DNA from: JAABRU01 sp041390465
GTDB lineage: Bacteria > Desulfobacterota > Desulfobacteria > Desulfobacterales > Desulfococcaceae
DNA: 64,000 nt
Direction of reading: 5' to 3'
Assembly (NCBI GenBank): GCA_041390465.1
Contig: JAWKPW010000007.1
Coordinates: 30,655 to 94,654 of the forward strand
Position 1 is the first letter of the stretch; each line of letters opens with the position of its first letter. Shown here in pieces: positions 45,800-52,807 of the stretch. The notes under the pieces were generated by a model that was not told the DNA's origin, did no database searches, and saw only the letters and a program-made list of their open reading frames with translations. The position numbers and the translations under genes are program-made.

Positions 45800-46262
45800 T
45801 TGGAAAATAAAGTCTATATTAGTTATGCTGAAGAAGATTATAAAATAGCAAAAAAGATTTATGATGATTTAAATCAAAGAAATATAAGTACTTGGTTAGA
45901 TAAAGAAGATTTATTGGCAGGTCAGAATAGAGAACCAAAACTTTCGTATTATAAGAGAAGCAAATATTTTCTGTTCTCTGATTTCTCCTCATTCCCATTA
46001 CAAAAAAGGCTTTGTCCAAAAAGAACAGAACTGCTTTGGAAATTTTTCTGAAGAACGCCCACAAGATGAGATTTTTATTATCCCTGTAACGCTAGATAAT
46101 ACAGAGCCACAAAATGAAACATTGAAAAATATTCACAGGGTTGACTTTATCTTTTCCTTATGAAAATGGTTTGAAAAAATATTGCAGACTCTTAATTCAT
46201 GAGCAAGAAATCTTATTCTTGCTCCAATATTTCGAAAAGATTATGGTGATGTACATCAGTGA
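45800..46262 (+). pseudogene. TIR-domain protein, frameshifted
   Basis: Begins MENKVYISYAEEDYKIAKKI then YDDLNQRNISTWLDKEDLLA, the start of a TIR_2 domain (strand A box KVFISYA..D, then WLD..DL.PGQ). After GQN the frame is shifted; pieces SKYFLFLISPHS-like, GFVQKELNCFGKFSEERPQD, then EIFIIPVTLDNTEPQNETLK and IHRVDL follow in other frames to about 46250. Bacterial TIR domains are often NADases in antiviral systems. No effector-partner domain is fused, so the partner would be among the neighbouring remnants (Nudix-like genes). An attC-like site begins 12 bases after the likely end. Confidence 0.65.
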
Positions 46263-46273
46263 AAAGTAAAAAC

Positions 46274-46331
46274 GTTTAACCAGTCGTTCAACCGGATAGC
46301 CTTCGGCGCACCGGTTAACTCGTTGTTAGGC
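46274..46331 (+). repeat. attC-like integron recombination site 1
   Basis: GTTTAAC (matches RYYYAAC) at 46274-46280 and GTTAGGC (matches GTTRRRY) at 46325-46331. Between them CGTTCAACCGG pairs imperfectly with CCGGTTAACTCG, with a small GCCTTCGGC hairpin at the tip. Total 58 bp. This is the fold of a short attC site. The cassette downstream ends at a second site at 47247-47322. Confidence 0.7.
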
Positions 46332-46486
46332 TCTTAATCTATTATAATCTTACTCTTTTTAGGTCAAATTCTCCACAGTTGCGGGGTAGTTCATTAATTG
46401 CAATTCCGAAAATCCTTAAATTATAGATTTTGGGTCAATATTTTGTATTATTTTAAAATGTTATTATAATATAAAAAAGAGGAAAA

Positions 46487-46738
46487 TTATGCTGCGTTTA
46501 GCGGAAATTTGGGAAATTGCACAAAATAGAATGATAAAGCATCAATGGGTAGCTTTAGAAGGAATATATGAACTTGTAAGACAATACAGCCGATTAGACG
46601 AAGATGATTTTGAACCTCAATCCAGATATTCCTAAATGGAAAAGAACTGTCAGAAATGTATTACAATATCGGAAAAAAACGGGTGAAATTGAGTGGGACG
46701 GCGATGCCCATTATTTACTGGGAGATGAGGAAATTATT
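46487..46738 (+). pseudogene. small cassette protein of unknown function, one frameshift
   Basis: ATG 46490 opens MLRLAEIWEIAQNRMIKHQW then VALEGIYELVRQYSRLDEDD; the frame ends after about 50 codons, and a one-base slip gives NPDIPKWKRTVRNVLQYRKK then TGEIEWDGDAHYLL up to the antitoxin start. It looks like the small winged-helix-type domain that often accompanies restriction endonucleases, but no nuclease follows. GAGGAAAATT before the ATG is a fair SD. Confidence 0.45.
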
Positions 46739-46986
46739 ATGATATCAATTAACGCATCCGAGGCACAATCAAAATTGCATGATTTAATTGAAGAGACTGG
46801 CTTATCACATAAACCGGTTATAATTTCAGGAAACAAATCAAATGCTGTTTTAATTTCCGAAGATGACTGGGAATCAATTCAGGAAACTTCTTGTATCTGC
46901 TTTCTATACCGAATATGCGTGAATCAACCTTTATGGATGAAAACTCCTGTAAAAGAATGCACAACGGAACTGACTGGTAAATGGGA
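46739..46986 (+). pseudogene. YefM/Phd-type antitoxin, frameshifted
   Basis: MISINASEAQSKLHDLIEET, then HKPVIISGNKSNAVLISEDD and WESIQET give the Phd/YefM DNA-binding fold; a slip of about two bases after QET restores LYLLSIPNMRESTFMDE, the usual C-terminal toxin-binding tail, to a stop at about 46985. YefM-type proteins neutralise the YoeB mRNA nuclease and repress the operon. Lies in the cassette between the two attC-like sites. Confidence 0.7.
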
Positions 46987-47240
46987 ATTGGTTTATACAA
47001 AAACAGGCTCAAAAGATGCAAAAAAAATTATCTTCAGCCGGTCTTCGTCCAAAGGCAGAAAAGTTGCTGAAAATTCTGGAAAAGAAAATCCATGGCAAAA
47101 GCCACCCTCTTACGAAAACTTGTTGGTGATTTAGTTGGAGCTTACCCAGGCGAATTAATATACAGCACTGTTTAGTCTATCAGATTGTCGAAGAAGAGAA
47201 TGTAGTCAAAATAATCTGAATGTGGTCACATTATGACAAA
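46980..47240 (+). pseudogene. YoeB/Txe-type toxin, frameshifts and a premature stop
   Basis: KWELVYTKTGSKDAKKI, then in shifted frames KLSSAGLRPKAEKLLKILEK and NPWQKPPSYENLLV, then HCLVYQIVEEENVVKII, a stop in place of the expected Arg, and MWSHYDK. This is the YoeB (RelE-fold ribosome-dependent mRNA nuclease) pattern ending at the attC-like site 2. The catalytic tail is interrupted, so no active toxin is expected. Confidence 0.7.
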
Positions 47241-47246
47241 ATAAGA

Positions 47247-47322
47247 GCCTAACGACAGCGGATTTGCGGGGTGGCGACTGCAGGGAGCCCACCCCGCAAA
47301 TCCGCTTAGCTCTACGTTATGC
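47247..47322 (+). repeat. attC-like integron recombination site 2
   Basis: GCCTAAC at 47247-47253 and GTTATGC at 47316-47322 flank a long stem: GCGGATTTGCGGGGTGG pairs with its exact complement CCACCCCGCAAATCCGC, 17 bp, around a loop CGACTGCAGGGAGC. Total 76 bp, within the attC range. With site 1 it bounds a 0.99 kb cassette that carries the YefM-YoeB remnants, as found in mobile and chromosomal integrons. No integrase gene is in view. Confidence 0.75.
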
Positions 47323-47369
47323 TCTCAATGCACTCACATAATGAGCGGTTGATGGCTTATAACGGAGTG

Positions 47370-47745
47370 GCTATGGCGGCATCGAATAAGAGCGCTTGCA
47401 ACACAGGCACGTTCAGCAATTAATAAATGGGCTTTTGGGTTTTGCAGGTGTTGCATGGACTCCTGGTTCACCTTTGTGATGGCAGCAGGAGATTTGGCAA
47501 TAGTTCAGCAGGTCGGGGCAATTTTTGGTGTTACTTGGGTGAAACTGAGGCTGCCGCTGTATTTGCATTAGTTGCGGCACCGTTAATCGGCAGTAAAATT
47601 GCACATACTGTTCCTGACTTTATTCCTGTTATAGGATGGACAGCCAAATCAGCAGTAGCAGGCGGGGTTGCCAAAGTCGGGAGGAAGATTCGATTGCCCA
47701 CTTTAATGACTGTTCGCCTCTGCCTGAATAATAAAAAGAAATAGC
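47370..47745 (+). pseudogene. YcjF/DUF697-like membrane protein remnant, frameshifted
   Basis: Pieces ARSAINKWAFGF, then GVAWTPGSP and VMAAGDLAIVQQVGAIFGVT, then EAAAVFALVAAPLIGSKIAH and TVPDFIPVIGWTAKSAVAGG lie in three frames. Gly/Ala-rich amphipathic helices of this sort occur in DUF697-type proteins linked to small GTPases. Assignment is loose. It stops before a RelB-type antitoxin gene. Confidence 0.45.
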
Positions 47746-47804
47746 AGAATACGGGGCAGGCTTTACAGCCTGCCATCCCATGAATTATAAATAATGAGGA
47801 TATC

Positions 47805-48063
47805 ATGGCGGAATTGTCAACGATAACAGCAAAAATAGATCCGAAATTAAAAGCGGAAGCTGAGAGTATTTTTCATGAGATGAATCTGTCGTTAAATGAA
47901 GCGATAAATCTTTTTTTTTGTTCAGGTGAAATATTGCAGAGCTTTGCCGTTCGAGTCAGAAATACCCAATGAAGAAACCGTCAGATAATAAATGAGGCAA
48001 GAAAAGGGATCGGACTGGTTGTATGAAAATGAAGATGATATGTTTAAAAAATTGGGAATATAA
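47805..48063 (+). pseudogene. RelB/DinJ-type antitoxin, two frameshifts
   Basis: MAELSTITAKIDPKLKAEAE then SIFHEMNLSLNEAINLFF is the ribbon-helix-helix start of RelB/DinJ antitoxins. A run of nine T near 47909 shifts the frame; VQVKYCRALPFESEIPNEET then IINEARKGIGLVVYENEDDM and FKKLGI follow in other frames. Each is the expected family sequence. Toxin remnant directly downstream. Confidence 0.7.
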
Positions 48064-48200
48064 TACTGAGACCGGTTTATTCAAAAACGATTCGCCAGAG
48101 ATGTCAGAAGAATTGTCAGACGTGGAAAAGATACTGAAAAATTAAAGAAAATTATTGCTATGCTTATCCGTGAGGAAAAATTGATGAACGGTACAAAATC
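48064..48200 (+). pseudogene. YafQ-type toxin, N-terminal fragment
   Basis: ILRPVYSK, FARDVRRIVRRGKDTEKLKK and IIAMLIREEKLDERYK match the first half of YafQ (RelE-fold mRNA nuclease). After about 48200 the family sequence ends, and the C-terminal half with catalytic residues is not found. So this is a truncated toxin. Confidence 0.6.
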
Positions 48201-48391
48201 AATTGCTTTTACTGATCAGCAGAAGATACGTGGGTATCAGTTAAGGGCATGGCAGACCGATTCAGCGAAGTGATCCTCGCGCAACTGGCCTGCCTGTCCA
48301 ATTGCGCATTGAGCAACCTGTATGAACTATGAAATATTTAATATCTTTAATCACTTGTCGGCAGGGCATCAGCCAGTGGACATTGTCGGCA

Positions 48392-49137
48392 ATGAGTGCT
48401 GAGATTTACAAGCCCCGTCCACTGCTGCGCATCATTAGTGGTTTACAACAACATGATGCACAAGTGCTGCCCGGCCTTACTGCCGCCTGGGGTTTTGCAC
48501 AGGTAATCGAGGCCGATGCCAATATACAGTGCTGTCTGATACAGTGGGTATGATGCCCGACGCTATTGACCAATATGGAGCGGCTGGGAATTGCTCCGGA
48601 AGTCAATCAGTGCTGTTGTGCTGTCCCATATTCATGGAGATCATACCGGCGGACTTGACGCTTTTCTCGCGGCCAGCCTGATGACGGTCTATATGCCCCA
48701 GTCTTTTCTCGCAGCGTTTCGCAGTTCCGTGGAGAAGCGGGGGCGCCTGTCGATCTTGTGAGCGGCCTCGGCACCTGTTTGCAAATCTGTATTCCACCGG
48801 TGAGATAGAGGGCACTGTCGAGCAGGCGCTGATTGCAGACACGGCATCGGGTCTGGCAGTGATTACCGGTGGCGCCATCCGGGTATTGTTGACATAAGCT
48901 GTGCCGCGCGCAGGTATCTGAAGAAAGATGTTTATCTGATTATGGGCGGATTTCACCGCTCGGCAGTTCCTGGAGCAGATCCAGCACTGTCGCGGAGCTG
49001 CGTCAGATCGGCGCGCGCAGGGTGGCCCCAGCCACTGCACCGGCGATGCCGCTGTCGTTGTCCTGCGATAACCGGGCAGGGGACTTCATCGAAGGCGTAC
49101 AGGAGCAGTCATCAATGTTCCCGAGCCCAAAATATGA
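48392..49137 (+). pseudogene. metallo-beta-lactamase-fold hydrolase, several frameshifts
   Basis: Order of pieces: MSAEIYKPRPLLRIISGLQQ, LTAAWGFAQVIEA, MERLGIAPE, then VVLSHIHGDHTGGLDAFLAA with the HxHxDH zinc motif, IADTASGLAVITG, DVYLIMGGFHRSA, and C-terminal AINVPEPK. This resembles MBL-fold proteins related to the dihydropterin methyl-aminobenzene synthase group, which use HxHGDHTGG. At least five shifts are needed. Composition is higher in G+C than the cassettes to its left, so its origin differs. Confidence 0.6.
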
Positions 49138-49178
49138 AGGGACGGAAGTCTCGCCCCTTTTCCTGTGATTTCAATTTC

Positions 49179-49214
49179 ACAGAAAAACCGGATTTTTTTT
49201 AGAAAATCCGGTTT
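49179..49214. repeat. AAAACCGGATTTTTC hairpin family, shorter copy
   Basis: CAGAAAAACCGGATTTTTTT / AGAAAATCCGGTTTGTTG, with imperfect arms and no outer arms. Between the metallo-hydrolase and methyltransferase remnants. Confidence 0.5.
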
Positions 49215-49259
49215 GTTGCAGAGATCACAGATTCGTAATTATAAAGCAGCAGGTGAATT

Positions 49260-49920
49260 ATGTCAGAATTGAGAACCGGTCAAATGAAAATATTACAATC
49301 TTTTTTCTCATTTTTATGATTTGTTTGTAAAACTGCATTCCCATAATTACGAGAAGAACCGCAGGTTTTTGGTTGATTCCGCTCTGCTGGAAAACAAAGC
49401 TCCCAGAGTCTTGATGTTCACAGGCACAGGTTCTGTGATTCTTTTTTTGCAGAGCCGTTTCGATATTTTGGCAGTCGGACATGATTTTTCACATGGCATG
49501 CTGCGCAAGCGTGCATATGAAAAAGATTTGTCTGACAGACTGATTTTGATTGAGGGAAATGCTGCTGCTTTGCCATTTGAAGAGAATACATCTGATGCTG
49601 TCTGGTTGCTCCCATGCCCTGTATGAATTGAAAGGTCAGGATCGAAAAAACGCGCTTGGAAAATGAAACGGGTGGTAAAATTAAATGGACGGGCATTAAT
49701 CATGGAGCATGAAGTCCCGCACAATTTGTTTGTAAAATTACTTTTTCATATCAGGATGTCAATGATGGGATCAAAAGATGCGCGGAATCTCTGGAAACAG
49801 ACATATCGCCCTTAAGGAAATTTTCTTATATTTTGTTATTGCACACAAAACAGGCAAAAGCAACTGCTTGTTTGTCAAAAATGACACAATACGTAAATTT
49901 GATACGTTTCATAATATTGT
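49260..49920 (+). pseudogene. class I SAM methyltransferase, frameshifted
   Basis: Pieces in order: MSELRTGQMKILQ, YDLFVKLHSHNYEKNRRFLV, APRVLMFTGTGSVILFLQSR (motif I, normally VLDVCTGTG), LIEGNAAALPFEENTSDAV, then in another frame HALYELKGQDRKNALGKMKR and VVKLNGRALIMEHEVPHNLF, MGSKDARNLWKQTYRPLRKF. This is the usual Methyltransf_11 layout. Substrate unknown. At least three shifts. Confidence 0.6.
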
Positions 49921-49989
49921 CAATTTATACTGATTCTTAAAACATTTCGAGGGAACTCTCCCGGACTCCGAAATCAATTTGATATAATT

Positions 49990-50045
49990 TAAATTAAAGC
50001 CGCGAATGACACGAACTGCACAGACCGCAATTCGTGTCATTCGTG
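49990..50045. repeat. hairpin CGAATGACACGAA / TTCGTGTCATTCG
   Basis: CGAATGACACGAACTG and its inverted partner around a 15-base loop, within 50 bases. The stem is A/C rich and has no T run after it. Possibly a terminator or REP-like sequence. 49921-49989 shows nothing else. Confidence 0.4.
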
Positions 50046-50065
50046 CATCTGTTAGTTGTGCTGTC

Positions 50066-50168
50066 AGGTGATTTCTGAAAATGAATGTCCCTGTTCAGTC
50101 ATCTGAAAGATTTGGCAACTTTTGAAAAGTTGTCAAATCCGGGATGTTCTTTCCGGAAATCACCTTAA
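50066..50168. repeat. ~100 bp GGTGATTTC-ended element with central palindrome
   Basis: GGTGATTTCTGAAAATGAAT ... GATTTGGCAACTTTTG / AAAAGTTGTCAAATC ... TTCTTTCCGGAAATCACCTTA. Same organisation as 28490-28598. 50169-50375 shows no gene. Confidence 0.6.
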
Positions 50169-50375
50169 CTCTTATGAGTAATTCTGAAAAAGCACAGTGC
50201 CTTTGGCAACAAATTCCACATCTCCGTCATTGAAAAGCAGAAGAAGAGAAACACGGGGAAGCGCTTGAAAATCAACATTGACATGATGCAGCAACTGTCA
50301 GTTTTTCCGCAGTCGTCTGTGCAGAAAACCGCTCCGCTTAATTTCTGCACTCCTCCGGATCAGATGCAAACTGTA

Positions 50376-50510
50376 TTAAATCAATGGAGAATCGGTATTA
50401 CTCTTGCCTGATCCGTTTGAGCCAATCAGGATCTTCAGATTGCACAGGGCAGAACCATCTTCCATTGACAGATTTTTGTAATTTTTTGTCTTAACCATTT
50501 GTAATGTCAT
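50376..50510 (-). pseudogene. AAA-type ATPase, N-terminal fragment ending at a MITE terminus
   Basis: ATG 50510 opens MTLQMVKTKNYKNLSMEDGS then CNLKILIGSNGSGKS, the start and Walker A (GxxGxGKS) of a RecF/SMC-like ATPase. GGGAAAG is a possible SD. Directly after the Walker A Ser, the sequence AATACCGATTCTCCATTGAT is a MITE end, and the frame closes at TAA. The rest of the gene is not seen. The MITE (copy G) shows only this one end. Confidence 0.65.
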
Positions 50511-50863
50511 CTTTCCCAAATCTGCACCTCACTTTCTCATTCGTTAATTTTTCAAATTGAAAATGCGAATTGAGAGTTGACTTTGAATAAGATTTGACAA
50601 CCAAAAAGTTGTCAACTGCAGTCGTTTTATAACAATCTGTTTTGAGCCAGTCTGACATTTTTGACTCTTAATTGCATTGAAAAGTATCAACATATTGATA
50701 TTCAGATAATCTTCATCTCCGAATATCCAGAGGAACATTCCTGCTAAAATCAATTTCGCAACCTTTTGTAAATGTTCTGTCAAATCAGATACCTAAAAGC
50801 ATGAATTCCCGTTGGGCAGTTTATCATCGATTTCCGAATGGGCGGAAAGAAAGGTTTTCAGTT

Positions 50864-51473
50864 CTAGGCAAGTGCGGTTGAGTTTCCGATTATCTTTTTA
50901 CCCGTTTTCCGCTTCTGCGCAATGATACCGCCAAACATGGATAATGGGCGCATCCCAGAATCAAAGTGTCCATCTGCCGGACTTTGAGGGATGTACATAT
51001 TTTTTGATGATCCGCTGGTTTCCGGCCGTCTGGACAATCCTCCTCAATCAGATAAGACAGAAGCGGCGATGGAAAAATGCACTTTGGCATTTGGGTTGAT
51101 CCTCTCGAATTTTCTTTTCACAGATTCGCTTTCCGCAACTGCACGGGACAGAGAATGCCGATTTGCCCTTTGCGGGATTTCTGCACTGCAAGAGCAGCAG
51201 CCGGAGAGATGGCATCCAGCACCGGAATGCTGAATTTCTCCCCGGCCAGTGCTGCTGCCATGCAGTGGCAGGAAATGACAATGATTTCTGCACCCTGTTC
51301 CCGGAGAAATGCAATTCCCTCCTGTGCATACTTTTTGATCAGAGGCAGACTTTTATTGTCATAGGGACTGCGGGCAGTGTCACCGTAATACATTTTGTCA
51401 TATTCCGGCAGCAGATCCTCCATATGCCGGGCCACTGTAAGTCCCCCGATTCCGGAATCCAGATGCCGATCAT
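50864..51473 (-). pseudogene. murI: glutamate racemase, frameshifted
   Basis: Pieces: MIGI, then LDSGIGGLTVARHMEDLLPE, YGDTARSPYDNKS, IVISCHCMAAALAG (first catalytic Cys region), ISPAAALAVQKSRKGQIGIL, and in another frame LGCAHYP-type sequence with the second Cys (DTLILGCAHYPCLA) and a GNSTALA end. MurI makes D-glutamate for peptidoglycan. The ATG overlaps the YkgJ-like stop by ATGA. An essential enzyme normally, so the three or so shifts suggest either a second copy elsewhere or read errors. Confidence 0.75.
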
Positions 51474-51852
51474 GATTTTCCCGCCTGTTTTCCATTTCCC
51501 TGCGCACAGGCAAGAATCATATCATCCGGCACATCAGTTCGCATTCCGGGACAGGAACCTGCCATCATCCGCCAGTTGTTCACATCTGTCAGCACACTTT
51601 GGATAAAGGGCCAGGCTTTGCACATGCGGGGTTTTACCGGATGAATGGTGCAGATTTTCTCTTTCCAGAAAACGCAGTATCCGCTCTGCGCCAGAACCGG
51701 TCTGGAACCGGACATGCGGCAGTATTTCTCCGCAAATGGCAGGGTCTGTGCCGATATGGCAATGGCCTGTATACTTGTGTCACATAGGTTCCGCCGTATC
51801 CTTTGCAGCATTCGCCGCACTGTTTGCATTCAAAGATGGCACAACCGTCCAA
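51470..51852 (-). pseudogene. YkgJ-family cysteine-cluster protein, one frameshift
   Basis: MDGCAIFECKQCGECCKGYG then GTYVT, a one-base slip, and LPFAEKYCRMSGSRPVLAQS, GYCVFWKEKICTIHPVKPRM, CKAWPFIQSVL, AGSCPGM. This is the CxxCGxCC...CxxHxxxPxxCxxWP pattern of YkgJ (UPF0153) proteins, thought to bind an Fe-S or zinc centre. Twelve bases after recR and coupled to murI. Confidence 0.75.
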
Positions 51853-51864
51853 ACATCCTTTGTA

Positions 51865-52468
51865 TCAGATGACATGCCGGGTTTCCATTGCCTTTCTCAG
51901 GGTTGCCTGATCCACATACCGGAGTTCCCCGCCTAAAGGAACTCCGGATGCAATGCGCGTGACTTTTACCGGATGACCGTTGAGCCGCGAGGAAATATAC
52001 GCGGCTGTGGACTCTCCCTCGGTATTGGTTCCGGTTGCCAGCACAATCTCTTTGACTTTCCTCGCTTAACTGTCCCAGCAGTTCCCGGATGCGGAGCTGT
52101 CATCCATGGCCCAATGCGCCATCCATAGGCGAGAGCAGACCGTGAAGAATGTGGTATCTGCCGAAATATGCCCCGGATTTTTCAATCGCGGCCATTTCAT
52201 CCACATCGCCCACCACGCACAGCAGGGAAGCATCCCGCGCGGGATTGCTGCAAATCCGGCAGATATCCGTGTCACTGAGAGCAAAACAGATGGAACACAG
52301 CCGGGATTTTTCCTTCATGTGCAAAATCGCTGCTGCCAGTTCCTCTGCCTCCCGCGGCTGTGCGCGGAGCAGATGCAGGGTCAGTCGTTCCGCTGTTTTT
52401 TCCCCAATGCCCGGCAGCCGGGTGAATGCCTTGACAAGATGCAGCACAGAGGCCGGATAATGACTCAT
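51865..52468 (-). pseudogene. recR: recombination protein RecR, frameshifted in the Toprim domain
   Basis: The first 122 residues are intact: LVKAFTRLPGIGEKTAERLT (HhH), CSICFALSDTDICRICSNPA (zinc finger) and CVVGDVDEMAAIEKSGAYFG (Toprim start). After SPMDGAL the frame slips; other frames give IVLATGTNTEGESTAAYISS, then VTRIASGVPLGGELRYVDQA, and end KAMETRHVI. The remaining family motifs are thus all there, with two or more single-base shifts. RecR acts with RecF and RecO in gap repair. It follows ybaB by ten bases. Confidence 0.85.
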
Positions 52469-52478
52469 TTTCCGCCTC

Positions 52479-52802
52479 TTACATCAGTCCAGGAATGTTC
52501 ATGCCCGCAGGAACCAGCCGGCTCATTTTTTCCGAAACCATCTGCTGGGATTTGGTCAAAGCGTCATTGACTGCCGCGAGCAGCAGATCCTGCAGCATTT
52601 CCACATCTTCGGGGTCAACCACTTCCTTTTCCACCTGAATGGAAACAATCTGCTGTTTGCCGTTGGCAACCACTTTGACCATGCCTCCGCCTGCTGTGGT
52701 TTCCACAGTTTCATTGCCCAGTTCCTCCTGCAGTTTGAGCATTTTGGACTGCAGTTTCTGAGCCTGCTTCATCATGTTTCCCATGCCGCCTTTCATCATC
52801 AC
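52479..52802 (-). CDS. YbaB/EbfC nucleoid-associated protein
   Basis: 107 residues: MMMKGGMGNMMKQAQKLQSK, then VETTAGGGMVKVVANGKQQI, EKEVVDPEDVEMLQDLLLAA and VNDALTKSQQMVSEKMS. This is the complete YbaB fold, a small DNA-binding dimer always found between dnaX and recR. Only five bases after the dnaX stop. Confidence 0.93.
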   Translation of the reverse strand: MMMKGGMGNMMKQAQKLQSKMLKLQEELGNETVETTAGGGMVKVVANGKQQIVSIQVEKEVVDPEDVEMLQDLLLAAVNDALTKSQQMVSEKMSRLVPAGMNIPGLM

Positions 52803-52807
52803 ACCTC

